Source of the DNA: Lachnospiraceae bacterium
GTDB taxonomy: Bacteria > Bacillota > Clostridia > Lachnospirales > Lachnospiraceae
Length of the DNA stretch: 64,000 nucleotides
NCBI GenBank assembly: GCA_016283575.1
Contig: JAEEND010000028.1
Span: 1-64,000 of the forward strand
Direction of reading: 5' to 3'
In this document: one piece after another, positions 36,988-45,357 of the stretch
Layout of the letters: every line of letters begins with the position of its first letter
How positions within the stretch are numbered: position 1 is the first letter of the stretch
Translations under genes and position numbers: made by a program
Notes under the pieces: model-generated
Told to the model about the DNA's origin: nothing
Seen by the model: only the letters and a program-made list of their open reading frames with translations
Databases searched by the model: none

Positions 36988-38607
36988 ATGAGCCAATTTA
37001 AGGGTAAGGCCGTATATAAGGGCACAGCCATAGGAAAGGTTCTTGTTTTAAAGAAAAGCGATTCCGTAGTTAAGAGATACAGGATCGAAAGTGTTGACGA
37101 TGAGTTACAGAGACTCAAGTCTGCAGTGGACAGAACCTTGAAACAGCTTCAGAAGCTTTATGATAAAGCAGTTATTGAAGTGGGCGAAGCCAGCGCGGCT
37201 ATTTTTGAAGTGCATCAGATGATGGTGGAAGATGACGACTACCAGGATGCAATTCACAATATGATCGCAAATGAACAGGTTAATGCCGAATTTGCCGTTG
37301 CGGTGACCGGCGATAATTTTGCCAATATGTTTGCCAATATGTCCGATGACTACATGAGAGCAAGAAGTGCGGATGTTAAGGACATTTCCAACAGGCTTAT
37401 CAAGAATCTTTCCGATGACGGTGATGTGGATCTTTCAGAAATGGAGCCCTCCATTATAGTTGCTGACGATCTTACACCCAGCGAAACCGTTCAGATGGAT
37501 AAGACGAAGATCTTAGCTTTTGTAACCGTTCACGGTTCCGCCAATTCTCATACCGCAATACTTGCACGTATGATGAACATTCCCGCTCTCATAAGCGTGC
37601 CCATGAATCTTGATGAACTTCATACCGGCATGACTGCCATTGTAAACGGCAAGGAAGATTCGGTTATTTTTGAGCCTACAGATGATGAGATCGCTAAAGC
37701 CGAAGCTCAGCTTAAAGCAGAAAAAGAACAGGAAGCACTTCTTGCCGCATTAAAAGGCAAAGAAAGTGTTACAAAGAGCGGAAAAAAAGTCCATGTATTT
37801 GCCAATATCGGTTCGGTTGGTGACCTTGGCTACGTAATGGAAAATGATGCAGAAGGCATCGGTTTATTCCGAAGCGAATTCCTGTATCTCGGAAAAGACC
37901 GTCTTCCCACTGAAGAAGAGCAGTTTTCAGCTTACAAGCAGGTTGTTCAGATGATGGCCGGTAAGAAGGTCGTGATCCGTACGATGGATATAGGCGCTGA
38001 CAAAAAGGTTGATTACCTTGGACTTGATGAAGAAGAAAATCCTGCTCTCGGATTCAGAGCAATAAGGATCTGTTTAGAGAGACCTGAGCTTTTCAAGACT
38101 CAGTTAAGAGCTTTGCTCAGAGCAGCCAAATACGGAAACTTAAGTATAATGTATCCCATGATCACTTCCGTTGAAGAAGTGATGGATATAAAGGCAATAG
38201 TGGAAGAAGTAAAGAAAGAACTTGATGCAGAGGGCATTCCCTATGCGGTTCCTGAGCAGGGAGTTATGATCGAGACTCCGGCTGCTGTCATGATAAGTGA
38301 CGAGCTTGCGAAGATAGTTGACTTCTTCAGCGTAGGTACCAATGATTTAACACAGTATACATTGGCCATCGACCGTCAGAATGAAAACCTGAATCGCTTC
38401 TACAATCCTCATCACAAGGCAATTCTTATGATGATAAAGATGGTTACCGACAATGCTCATAAATATGGAAAGTGGGCAGGCATCTGCGGAGAGCTGGGAG
38501 CGGATCTTACATTGACTGAAGAATTTGTCAGGATGGGTGTTGATGAACTCAGCATGTCGCCTTCCATGATCCTTAAAGTCAGAAACATTATCAGGAACAT
38601 GGATTAA
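36988..38607 (+). CDS. ptsI: PTS enzyme I (phosphoenolpyruvate-protein phosphotransferase)
   Basis: 539 residues, slightly shorter than the usual 570 or so. The start at 36988 follows TTTGGAGCG. The swivelling domain carries the phospho-His in VHGSANSHTAILARMMNIPA; the canonical GGxTSHTAI is here GSANSHTAI. The PEP-binding barrel has GIGLFRSEFLYL, VVIRTMDIGADKK, NPALGFRAIRICL, GVMIETPAAVMI, DFFSVGTNDLTQYTLA, and GICGELGAD. It transfers phosphate from PEP to HPr. It forms an operon with ptsH. A hairpin with T-run at 38665-38715 ends the transcript just where the promoter of the IIA gene begins. Confidence 0.96.
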   Translation: MSQFKGKAVYKGTAIGKVLVLKKSDSVVKRYRIESVDDELQRLKSAVDRTLKQLQKLYDKAVIEVGEASAAIFEVHQMMVEDDDYQDAIHNMIANEQVNAEFAVAVTGDNFANMFANMSDDYMRARSADVKDISNRLIKNLSDDGDVDLSEMEPSIIVADDLTPSETVQMDKTKILAFVTVHGSANSHTAILARMMNIPALISVPMNLDELHTGMTAIVNGKEDSVIFEPTDDEIAKAEAQLKAEKEQEALLAALKGKESVTKSGKKVHVFANIGSVGDLGYVMENDAEGIGLFRSEFLYLGKDRLPTEEEQFSAYKQVVQMMAGKKVVIRTMDIGADKKVDYLGLDEEENPALGFRAIRICLERPELFKTQLRALLRAAKYGNLSIMYPMITSVEEVMDIKAIVEEVKKELDAEGIPYAVPEQGVMIETPAAVMISDELAKIVDFFSVGTNDLTQYTLAIDRQNENLNRFYNPHHKAILMMIKMVTDNAHKYGKWAGICGELGADLTLTEEFVRMGVDELSMSPSMILKVRNIIRNMD

Positions 38608-38664
38608 TTATCAAATTTTGTCATTTCTTGCACTTTTTTGACATATTATACAAAAAATCGTTTT

Positions 38665-38717
38665 AAAACCTAAAAATTTAGTTAAATTTGTTTGACTAAT
38701 TTTTAGGTTTTTTTTAT
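38665..38717 (+). terminator. Terminator of ptsHI, overlapping the next promoter
   Basis: CCTAAAAATTTAGT (38669-38682) pairs with ACTAATTTTTAGG (38695-38707) with one bulged base, followed by eight T residues. The right arm also supplies the -35 region spacer of the downstream promoter (TTGACT begins at 38692). Confidence 0.8.
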
Positions 38718-38720
38718 AAT
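38692..38720 (+). promoter_or_regulatory. Promoter of the glucose PTS genes, inside the ptsHI terminator
   Basis: TTGACT (38692-38697), 17 bases, TATAAT (38715-38720). Nearly consensus. The spacer consists of the 3' arm and T-run of the ptsHI terminator, so transcription from upstream and initiation share the same DNA. Confidence 0.75.
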
Positions 38721-38724
38721 TGAG

Positions 38725-38753
38725 CATGAATAATCCATTCGAGATTATTCATG
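38725..38753 (+). promoter_or_regulatory. Perfect 11-bp inverted repeat at the transcription start of the IIA gene
   Basis: CATGAATAATC (38725-38735) and GATTATTCATG (38743-38753) flank a seven-base centre (CATTCGA). It begins five bases after the -10 box, so it could be an operator or a 5' stem-loop of the message. There is no T-run after it, so it is not itself a terminator. It might be an antiterminator target, but no BglG/LicT-type gene is nearby. Confidence 0.65.
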
Positions 38754-38798
38754 CGATAGGGTCTATTTTGTTTTTCTGTTTTAGAGAAAGGTACTTAT

Positions 38799-39284
38799 AT
38801 GTTTGGCTTGTTTAACAAAAACAAAACTAATGGGGTAACGATTTCAACACCTGTTGATGGAAATATCATTGACATTTCTAAGGTTCCGGATCCTACTTTT
38901 TCAGAGAAGATCTTAGGAGACGGCTTCGCGGTAGAACCTTCAAACGGTTCTTTTTATGCTCCGGCTGACGGAGAGATCATCATGGTATTTGACACATTAC
39001 ATGCAATAAGCCTTGACGCAACTAACGGCGCGACCATTCTTATTCATGTGGGACTTGACACGGTTTCACTTAAGGGCGGTCCTTTTAAGGTGCATGTAAA
39101 GGCAGGAGATAAGGTGAAAAAAGGCGACCTTCTTATTACTGCCGACCTGGATGCCATTAAAGCGGCGGGATTAAATACCATCACACCTGTTGTAGTATGC
39201 AACTACGACGACTTCAAAGAACTTAATTTAATAAAAGAAGGCGCAGCATCACATGGTGATGATGCGATTTCATTGTCCAAATAA
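38799..39284 (+). CDS. crr: PTS glucose-type IIA component
   Basis: 161 residues, AGAAAGGTAC upstream. IIA-Glc family features: STPVDGNIIDISKVPDPTFSEKILGDGFAV, FYAPADGEIIMVFDTLHAISL, then the phospho-His in ATILIHVGLDTVSLKGG, and FKVHVKAGDKVKKGDLLITAD. It takes phosphate from HPr and gives it to the IIB domain of the 39375 protein. A single-domain IIA followed by an IICB gene is a common glucose or N-acetylglucosamine arrangement. Its promoter and the inverted repeat at 38725-38753 suggest separate control from ptsHI. Confidence 0.92.
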   Translation: MFGLFNKNKTNGVTISTPVDGNIIDISKVPDPTFSEKILGDGFAVEPSNGSFYAPADGEIIMVFDTLHAISLDATNGATILIHVGLDTVSLKGGPFKVHVKAGDKVKKGDLLITADLDAIKAAGLNTITPVVVCNYDDFKELNLIKEGAASHGDDAISLSK

Positions 39285-39374
39285 CGCTCCGAGGGGGATT
39301 TTCCTTATTAATTCGGTTTTATTCGGCCTGCCGATTTAAAACATATAGGAGAAATTATTAAAGGAGGAGGATTT

Positions 39375-40847
39375 ATGAAATTTCTTCAGAAATTGGGTAA
39401 AGCATTAATGCTTCCCGTGGCAACTTTGCCTGTATGCGGTATCTTAATGGGTATCGGATATGCACTTGCACCTGCCACAATGCAGGGCGGTGAGATTACA
39501 GGGTTCTTACCTTTACTTGGTTTGTTCCTTGTAAAAGCCGGCGCAGCGATCATCGATCACATGCCTATTCTTTTTGCAATTGGTGTGGGCGTCGGACTTG
39601 CAGATAACAACGACGGTACAGCCGGTGTTTCTGCATTGGTATCATGGCTCATGATTACAACTCTTTTATCCACAGGATTTGTAACAACCATTATGCCTTC
39701 AGTAGCAGACGATGTAACAAAGACCATCGCTTTCAACAAGATTGAAAACGCATTTATCGGTATCATTGCCGGTATCATCGGTGCTCTCTGCTACAACAAG
39801 TTCAAGGGAACCAAACTTCCCGACTTCCTTGCATTCTTCAGTGGAAAGAGAAGCGTTGCCATCATTTCCGGTTGCGTTTCAATCCTTGCAAGCGTAGTTC
39901 TTTTATTTGTATGGCCCGTGATCTTCGGTTTACTTGTTAAACTCGGACAGGGCATCGTAAGTCTTGATGTTGTTGGTGCAGGTATTTATGCATTCCTTAA
40001 CAGATTGCTCATTCCTACCGGTCTTCATCATGCACTTAATAACGTATTCTGGTTCGATACCATCGGTCTTGGTGACTTATCACACTACTGGGCAGGTGAA
40101 ACCAGCGCTGACGTAACATGGTCACTTGGTATGTACATGGCAGGTTTCTTCCCTTGTATGATGTTCGGTATCCCCGGTGCAGCTCTTGCAATGATCCAGA
40201 GCGCAAAGACAGCAAAGAGAAAAGTAGCCATCGGTCTTGTTGGTTCCGCAGCTCTCTGTGCATTTATCTGTGGTGTAACAGAACCCTTCGAATTCGGTTT
40301 CATGTTCCTTGCACCCGCTCTTTACCTTGTATATGCACTCTTATACGGTATTTTCACATCAATCACTGTAGCTCTCGGCTTCAGAGCAGGTTTCTGCTTC
40401 TCCGCAGGTTTCACGGATCTGGTATTCTCAGCATCCCTTCCTGCAGCAGCTAAGACATGGTTGATCATTCCTTTAGGTATTGCAGCATTCGTAGTATTCT
40501 ATCTTGTATTCAGATTCGCCATCACAAAGTGGGATCTTAAGACACCCGGCAGAGAAGATGACGAACCTACAGAAGCTGAAAAGAAGGTTTCTTTAAAGAA
40601 CGACGACTTCACAGCTGCAGCTGCACAGATCCTCAGCGGTCTTGGCGGAAAAGAAAACGTAAAGAGCATTGACTACTGTGCTACAAGACTTCGCTTGGAA
40701 GTAAATGATATCTCAAAGGTTAATGATACCGAGATAAAGAAGGCAGGCGTTGCCGGCGTTGTTAAGCCCGGTAAGGATTCCGTTCAGGTAATCGTAGGTA
40801 CAAAAGTACAGTTCGTTGCTGACGAATTCAAGAAGCTTTGCCAGTAA
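39375..40847 (+). CDS. ptsG: PTS glucose-type IICB permease
   Basis: 490 residues after AAAGGAGGAGG. The membrane IIC domain (about residues 1-390) has KALMLPVATLPVCGILMGIG, HMPILFAIGVGVGLADNNDG, RLLIPTGLHHALNNVFWF and FICGVTEPFEFGFMFLAPAL, the last carrying the sugar-binding Glu. The C-terminal IIB domain has the phospho-Cys in SIDYCATRLRLEV and ends VIVGTKVQFVADEF. It takes up and phosphorylates a hexose, most likely glucose or N-acetylglucosamine (glucose or GlcNAc branch not separable by eye). It is probably cotranscribed with the IIA gene 90 bases upstream. Confidence 0.92.
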   Translation: MKFLQKLGKALMLPVATLPVCGILMGIGYALAPATMQGGEITGFLPLLGLFLVKAGAAIIDHMPILFAIGVGVGLADNNDGTAGVSALVSWLMITTLLSTGFVTTIMPSVADDVTKTIAFNKIENAFIGIIAGIIGALCYNKFKGTKLPDFLAFFSGKRSVAIISGCVSILASVVLLFVWPVIFGLLVKLGQGIVSLDVVGAGIYAFLNRLLIPTGLHHALNNVFWFDTIGLGDLSHYWAGETSADVTWSLGMYMAGFFPCMMFGIPGAALAMIQSAKTAKRKVAIGLVGSAALCAFICGVTEPFEFGFMFLAPALYLVYALLYGIFTSITVALGFRAGFCFSAGFTDLVFSASLPAAAKTWLIIPLGIAAFVVFYLVFRFAITKWDLKTPGREDDEPTEAEKKVSLKNDDFTAAAAQILSGLGGKENVKSIDYCATRLRLEVNDISKVNDTEIKKAGVAGVVKPGKDSVQVIVGTKVQFVADEFKKLCQ

Positions 40848-40852
40848 AGCTA

Positions 40853-40873
40853 AATAAATCCTACGGATTTATT
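40853..40873 (+). terminator. Hairpin just after ptsG
   Basis: AATAAATCC (40853-40861) and GGATTTATT (40865-40873) make a perfect 9-bp stem with a TAC loop. Only TTGG follows, so it may stabilise the message rather than terminate it; the stronger terminator is at 40918. Confidence 0.5.
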
Positions 40874-40917
40874 TTGGCGCCCGATAATCATTTATTATAT
40901 TCCGCTATGGATTTCTT

Positions 40918-40952
40918 AGAGGCCACTCACCCCTGTGTGGCCTCTTTTTTTT
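40918..40952 (+). terminator. Terminator of the glucose PTS operon
   Basis: AGAGGCCAC (40918-40926) and GTGGCCTCT (40937-40945), then a T-run to 40952. The T-run leads straight into the -35 box of the next gene (TTGACT, 40951). Confidence 0.9.
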
Positions 40953-40978
40953 GACTTTTTTTCTAAATATGTTATGCT
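40951..40978 (+). promoter_or_regulatory. Promoter of the 41024 membrane-protein gene
   Basis: TTGACT (40951-40956), 16 bases, TATGCT (40973-40978). It overlaps the end of the preceding terminator. Confidence 0.65.
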
Positions 40979-41023
40979 TTTTCTCGGAGTATCAAAAAGG
41001 GTACCGTGAATAGGAGAAAAAAT

Positions 41024-41416
41024 ATGTCAGATTTAAATGAAAAAGTAGAAGAATTTTTAAACACGGACGATAATACAGCTGAGTATGACTCAACAGATAT
41101 CGAGAACAACAAGTTAATGGCAGCACTTTCATATTTGGGAATTCTTTTTTTAATCCCCATGCTTGCAGCCAAGGATTCAAAATTCGCAAGATTCCATGCC
41201 AATCAGGGAATCGTTCTTTTTATTACTAACGTATTAAACGGTGTAATACTCGGAACCGCTTTAAGAAAACTTCCTTTGATCGGCTGGGCTTTCGGGATTG
41301 CAAGCAGCATTATCGGAGTTATTCTTTTTGTATTCGCGATCCTCGGTATCATCAACGTTGTAAACGGACGTGCAAAAGAACTTCCCTTAATCGGAAATAT
41401 CAGTTTGCTTAAGTAA
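41024..41416 (+). CDS. Small DUF4870-like membrane protein
   Basis: 130 residues; the ATG at 41024 follows TAGGAGAAAA, and an in-frame extension to 41006 overlaps that site. An acidic N-terminus (about 30 residues) precedes three or four membrane helices: LMAALSYLGILFLIPMLAAK, ARFHANQGIVLFITNVLNGV and a Gly/Ile-rich pair. The phrase FARFHANQGIVLFI is the hallmark of the DUF4870/Tic20-like small membrane proteins. No function is established. It lies 16 bases before the antiporter gene and is probably cotranscribed. Confidence 0.75.
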   Translation: MSDLNEKVEEFLNTDDNTAEYDSTDIENNKLMAALSYLGILFLIPMLAAKDSKFARFHANQGIVLFITNVLNGVILGTALRKLPLIGWAFGIASSIIGVILFVFAILGIINVVNGRAKELPLIGNISLLK

Positions 41417-41431
41417 GCTTGGAGGTAGAAA

Positions 41432-42406
41432 TTGTTACTTGCAGTTGTTTTATTTATTGTTGGATTAGTATTGTTGATCAAAGGCGGCGACTGGTTCGTG
41501 GACGGAGCAGTGGGAATCGCCAAGAAGCTTCACATTCCGGATCTTTTGATCGGTGCTACGGTAGTATCCCTCGGCACGACCCTTCCGGAAGTAATGGTTT
41601 CTGCAGGTGCTGCAGTTAAAGGCCAGGGAGCAATGGCATACGGGAACGCCCTTGGATCGATCATCTGTAACACGGCTCTGATTTCAGCCATTACTATAGC
41701 GGTTATGCCTTCAATTGTTGACAGAAAGACAATTAAGACACCAATAGTATTTTACTTTAGCGCAGCCATTATCTACGCAGCTACCGCCTATGTGTTCGGT
41801 TTCTTTTACAGATGGGTGGGAATAGCGCTCCTTGTTGTATTTGCGATATATATGACAGTGCTTATCATTAAGACCAAAAAAGAAATCGCTTCAGGCACCG
41901 GAAATCCTCCTGAGGAAACTACGGAAAAAGAAAGAAGCATATTGATGAATGTGTTCTTACTTATCCTCGGCGCTGCATTAATTGCGGTGGGAGCGGACTT
42001 ACTGGTAGATAACGGAACCATAATAGCAAGAACTCTCGGCGTTCCCGAGACAGTTATCGCATTAACTTTCGTAGCTTTGGGAACTTCACTTCCCGAGCTT
42101 GTTACGGCTATCACTTCACTTGCCAAGGGGCATGGAGCATTATCACTCGGTAATATCATAGGTGCCAATCTCTTTAATCTCGTGCTTGTAAGCGGTATCG
42201 CCATTACACTTAATCCCTTCAAGGTTCCTGCAGATAAGCTTATAGGTGCTTACAATGCATCCCTGGTATTGGATATACCTTTAACATTTATTGTTATGGG
42301 ACTGCTTACATTACCGGCGCTCATTACGGGTAAGCTTAAACGCTGGCAGGGTATTACGCTTCTTGTTATTTACTTTTCATATTGCATATTCCAGTTTGTT
42401 GGATAA
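41432..42406 (+). CDS. Calcium/sodium antiporter-like protein (CaCA family)
   Basis: 324 residues. The start is a TTG at 41432 with GGAGGT five bases before it; no ATG fits. There are about ten membrane helices with the two inverted alpha-repeats: LLIGATVVSLGTTLPEVMVS with AMAYGNALGSIICNTALI, and VIALTFVALGTSLPELVTAI with GALSLGNIIGANLFNLVLV. These carry the conserved Glu and Asn ion ligands of the Na+/Ca2+ exchanger superfamily (YrbG-like). It exchanges Na+ or H+ for Ca2+ or K+. A strong terminator follows. Confidence 0.92.
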   Translation: MLLAVVLFIVGLVLLIKGGDWFVDGAVGIAKKLHIPDLLIGATVVSLGTTLPEVMVSAGAAVKGQGAMAYGNALGSIICNTALISAITIAVMPSIVDRKTIKTPIVFYFSAAIIYAATAYVFGFFYRWVGIALLVVFAIYMTVLIIKTKKEIASGTGNPPEETTEKERSILMNVFLLILGAALIAVGADLLVDNGTIIARTLGVPETVIALTFVALGTSLPELVTAITSLAKGHGALSLGNIIGANLFNLVLVSGIAITLNPFKVPADKLIGAYNASLVLDIPLTFIVMGLLTLPALITGKLKRWQGITLLVIYFSYCIFQFVG

Positions 42407-42410
42407 AGTT

Positions 42411-42446
42411 AAAAGCAGACATGTAAAGCATGTCTGCTTTTTTGTA
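42411..42446 (+). terminator. Terminator of the antiporter gene
   Basis: AAAAGCAGACATG (42411-42423) pairs with CATGTCTGCTTTT (42429-42441) across TAAAG, followed by TT. Confidence 0.92.
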
Positions 42447-42506
42447 TACGAGACTTAGGCTTATACCTGCCGGAAACTCCGGAATGATTCAGGCATGAAA
42501 AAACAC

Positions 42507-42559
42507 TTGCATTTTTAAGAAAGATAGTTTATATTATATACAGTTAGTTACAACTAACT
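42507..42559 (+). promoter_or_regulatory. Promoter and palindromic metal-repressor-like operator of the Feo miniprotein gene
   Basis: TTGCAT (42507-42512), 17 bases, TATATT (42530-42535). Six bases further is a perfect inverted repeat AGTTAGTT/AACTAACT around AC (42542-42559). TTAGTTnnnAACTAA-like sites are typical of DtxR/MntR-type metalloregulators in Firmicutes, so iron repression is a reasonable inference, not proven. Confidence 0.65.
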
Positions 42560-42578
42560 CAAATTCGAAAGGAGCAAT

Positions 42579-42737
42579 ATGGGAACATTCGTAGTAAGTG
42601 TAATACTTGTTATTATAGTTGCCTTCTCAGTAAGGAGTATTTATAAAAAGCGTAAATCCGGCAGTTGTTCCTGCGGATGCAGTTCCGGAGGATGCAGTGG
42701 CTGCAGCGCATGCGGCGGTTCCTGCCAAGCTAAATAG
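42579..42737 (+). CDS. FeoB-associated Cys-rich membrane miniprotein
   Basis: 52 residues, with AAAGGAGC upstream of the ATG at 42579. Residues 3-20 form one membrane helix (TFVVSVILVIIVAFSVRS), followed by a basic YKKRK stop-transfer and a Gly/Ser/Cys tail with seven cysteines (SCSCGCSSGGCSGCSACGG). This is the pattern of the FeoB-associated Cys-rich membrane protein family, normally encoded next to feoB. Here it is a separate gene with its own promoter and palindromic operator, 20 kb from feoAB. The cysteines probably bind iron or another thiophilic metal at the inner membrane face. Short but well supported by start site, composition and flanking terminator. Confidence 0.88.
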   Translation: MGTFVVSVILVIIVAFSVRSIYKKRKSGSCSCGCSSGGCSGCSACGGSCQAK

Positions 42738-42801
42738 CTTTATCCAAAATCCGTGATTTTGCGATACATAGAACCCTTTATTTTAAACCATTATTTCTAG
42801 T

Positions 42802-42840
42802 CAGAAAAAACCTTGGATCATGATCCAAGGTTTTTTTCTG
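42802..42840. terminator. Bidirectional terminator
   Basis: CAGAAAAAACCTTGGATC (from 42802) and its complement (to 42840) form a long near-perfect palindrome centred on CATG with A-run and T-run flanks. It ends the Feo miniprotein message and the convergent hydrolase gene. Confidence 0.92.
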
Positions 42841-42849
42841 TGGTTTATA

Positions 42850-43974
42850 TTAATCATTTAAAAATTCTTCAATGGTTGCATGATATGGAATCAAAGTAGC
42901 TTTCTCTTTGGAATAGAGTTCATGCTTGGCTTCGGGTACATATACGATAGTCGTATCAGGCGTGCCCTTCTGGAAATCGTAAATACCTACTGGTTTGATC
43001 AGATTATCATATTCAGCCATAAATATAAGTATTGGAATCTGTATATTATCGAGATTATCTTTTTCTAAGATCTCATCCGTTCCGTCCAAACAGGATTTAA
43101 GCCATCCATAGGTTGCTCCGTAGCTTTGGTAATGAGGATCATCCATACATTTATTGAAATAATACTCATATCTTTCCTCAGAGCCCGATGCGGCAATATC
43201 GAAAATAGGCAGGTAATCGAAATCATAATTGCCTATTACATAGGATTCTCCCTGACCGAAGAATACGAAGATATTGGCAAGCACCTTGGCAAGGGGCTTT
43301 GGCAGACCTGCACATACAGGATCCATCATGGGGCAGGAGAGCACGGCTTTTTTAAAATATTCAGGATGCTTTTCCAATACTGCGGCACCGATCCCGCCAC
43401 CCATTGAGTGACCGTAAAGGTAGAGATTAAGTCCGCCGGTTTCGGGTATTACCACCCGCTCTACAAAAGCAGAGAAGTCATTTGCATATTCATCAAAGGA
43501 ATGGATATAAACCTTTGAAAAATTGATATTATCTCTGTATGAGTAGCCAAATCCTCTGTGATCCATGATATAGCAGGAATAGCCTTCATTAAGAAAATAA
43601 TATACAGTCTCTAAATACTTCTCTGAGTTCTCGCAGAAGCCATGTGAGATCACGATATTTCCCTTGGGATCATCGAGCTTGTAGGTTCTGTAATAGATTT
43701 CTTTTTCATCAAAGGAATTAAAGTATCCCTTCGTTTCGTATTGCTTTAAAAAGGGCTCTACGACTTCAAGCATATCTTCGGCATAGGTTTCTTCGGACAG
43801 CACGAGATTTGCAACGCTTCCCTGCTTTGTGGTATCAAATACCTTTCTTTCACCCACAGTGGTCTTTTCATGCACAATGTAAATAATGTTGGGAATCAGT
43901 AACACCACCAGCATAAAAAGCACGGTGAAAAGTATGATCTTAAGAGTTAATTTATCTTTTTTCTTGTTTTCCAT
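42850..43974 (-). CDS. Membrane-anchored alpha/beta hydrolase (monoacylglycerol lipase-like)
   Basis: 374 residues. A charged start (KKKDKLTLK) and one hydrophobic segment (ILFTVLFMLVVLLIPNIIYIV) anchor it; there is no lipobox. The hydrolase_4 fold shows GNIVISHGFCENSEKYLE, YSCYIMDHRGFGYS, the nucleophile elbow YLYGHSMGGGIGA, an Asp in FMAEYDNLIKP and a C-terminal His in VYVPEAKHELY. This is the lysophospholipase/monoacylglycerol lipase pattern. Topology suggests the enzyme faces outward, but that is not certain. The substrate is likely a lipid or ester. Confidence 0.85.
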   Translation of the reverse strand: MENKKKDKLTLKIILFTVLFMLVVLLIPNIIYIVHEKTTVGERKVFDTTKQGSVANLVLSEETYAEDMLEVVEPFLKQYETKGYFNSFDEKEIYYRTYKLDDPKGNIVISHGFCENSEKYLETVYYFLNEGYSCYIMDHRGFGYSYRDNINFSKVYIHSFDEYANDFSAFVERVVIPETGGLNLYLYGHSMGGGIGAAVLEKHPEYFKKAVLSCPMMDPVCAGLPKPLAKVLANIFVFFGQGESYVIGNYDFDYLPIFDIAASGSEERYEYYFNKCMDDPHYQSYGATYGWLKSCLDGTDEILEKDNLDNIQIPILIFMAEYDNLIKPVGIYDFQKGTPDTTIVYVPEAKHELYSKEKATLIPYHATIEEFLND

Positions 43975-44090
43975 TAATCAGTATCCTTATGTTTTATTCT
44001 GTCGCCACTTTTTACGTTGGTAATTCATTTATCATAATACCCCATGTGCTAAAACTTTGGATTAACATTCTGAAAATTTTCAACAATTTC

Positions 44091-44118
44091 TTGGGGGTTA
44101 ATATGCCTTGGATATAAT
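44091..44118 (+). promoter_or_regulatory. Promoter of the DUF2804 gene
   Basis: TTGGGG (44091-44096), 16 bases, TATAAT (44113-44118), followed by AAGGAGGT in the leader of the 44149 gene. Confidence 0.6.
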
Positions 44119-44148
44119 CTAGGTGTAAAACTTAAGGAGGTTATCCCG

Positions 44149-45189
44149 ATGCAACAAAGAGAGATAATCGAAAGCACACTGATTCCGGCGGCCGGAGGAG
44201 TACTTCCTGAACCCGGCTGGGCCAGAAGAGAATTATTCACATTTGAGCGAAAGAATATAAAGAGTTCCTGGATCAAGATAAAAGAATGGGACAATTATAT
44301 TTTCATAAATGATAATGCGGCAATTTCTTTTACCATTTCAGATTTAGGTTATGCAGGCGCCCTGTGCGTGGCATTTATCGACATACAGAATAAAATGGTA
44401 ATGGATAAGGCGGAGCTTGTGTTATTCCCTCGCGGTAAGAAGTTCGCTCTTGGCAAAGACCCCGTAATGTCCTGTGGTGAATGGCACAATTCCAAGATGG
44501 ATATTATCTTCAAGAAAAAAGACGATCACACCGGAAGGATCATATGTAACTACAGACATTTTAAAGATGAAAAGAATCTGTCGGTGGACTTTGATATCAT
44601 GGACCCCGATTATGAATCCATTAATTACATAAATGTATCTACTGAAAAAAAGGACGGTTTTTTTCTTAATACCAAAAAGAATCACCTGAGAGCAGAGGGT
44701 ACCGTTACCATCGGCGACCATATAGTGAGATTTGATAAAGAAAGCACCTACGGAACCTTTAACTGGTGCCGCGGAGTGTGGGATTATAACAATAAGACCT
44801 ACTGGGGCACCGGCAGTACCGAGATCGACGGAAAGCCCTTCGGCTTCAATATAGGTTACCGTCTCTATGAGACCGAGGGTGTATCGGAAAATGCTGTTTT
44901 CTATGACGGACGCATTCATAAGCTTGATAAGGTGGGGTTTGTGATTCCGGGAGGCTTGATAAATCCTGATTACATGAGCAACTGGAAGATAACTTCCAAT
45001 GACGGAAGATTTACCGGCGACTTCAGCCCCATAGTGGAAAAATCCTCTTTACTTGATCTGAAATTCCTGATATCCGATTGCCACCAGGTATTCGGCCGCA
45101 TGTCCGGCACCGCCGTCCTTGATAATGGCGAACGGATCGAATTCACTGACATGATGTGCGCTCTGGAAGTGATGAGGAATAAGTGTTAA
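44149..45189 (+). CDS. DUF2804 family protein
   Basis: 346 residues after AAGGAGGT. The protein is soluble, beta-rich and shows the DUF2804 hallmarks: LPEPGWARRELFTFERKNIK, KEWDNYIFIN, DRAELVLFP-like DKAELVLFP, STYGTFNWCRGVWDYNNKTYWGTGS and FGFNIGYRL. The family resembles AttH-like lipocalin-type folds, and its biochemical role is not known. It stands alone between a promoter and a terminator, so the neighbours give no hint. Confidence 0.8.
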   Translation: MQQREIIESTLIPAAGGVLPEPGWARRELFTFERKNIKSSWIKIKEWDNYIFINDNAAISFTISDLGYAGALCVAFIDIQNKMVMDKAELVLFPRGKKFALGKDPVMSCGEWHNSKMDIIFKKKDDHTGRIICNYRHFKDEKNLSVDFDIMDPDYESINYINVSTEKKDGFFLNTKKNHLRAEGTVTIGDHIVRFDKESTYGTFNWCRGVWDYNNKTYWGTGSTEIDGKPFGFNIGYRLYETEGVSENAVFYDGRIHKLDKVGFVIPGGLINPDYMSNWKITSNDGRFTGDFSPIVEKSSLLDLKFLISDCHQVFGRMSGTAVLDNGERIEFTDMMCALEVMRNKC

Positions 45190-45205
45190 TAAGAAAAAGA
45201 ACGTG

Positions 45206-45247
45206 CACCGCAAATGTTGGATAAACCCACATTGGCGGTGTATTTTT
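45206..45247 (+). terminator. Terminator of the DUF2804 gene
   Basis: CACCGCAAATGT (45206-45217) pairs with ACATTGGCGGTG (45229-45240) with one mismatch, followed by TATTTTT. Confidence 0.85.
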
Positions 45248-45357
45248 ATGGAAATATGCGACAATTTCTTATGAGAATGGTAGAATATAGAGTAGTTGAA
45301 ATTGGTATATATAACATTCTGATTAAAATATCGCTATAAGGGGCAAAGATTATAAGA

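Noticed and set aside
38725..38753. Inverted repeat as a terminator or BglG-type RAT site
   Set aside because: No T-run follows it and no antiterminator gene is visible nearby, so it is listed only as an operator or 5' stem-loop.
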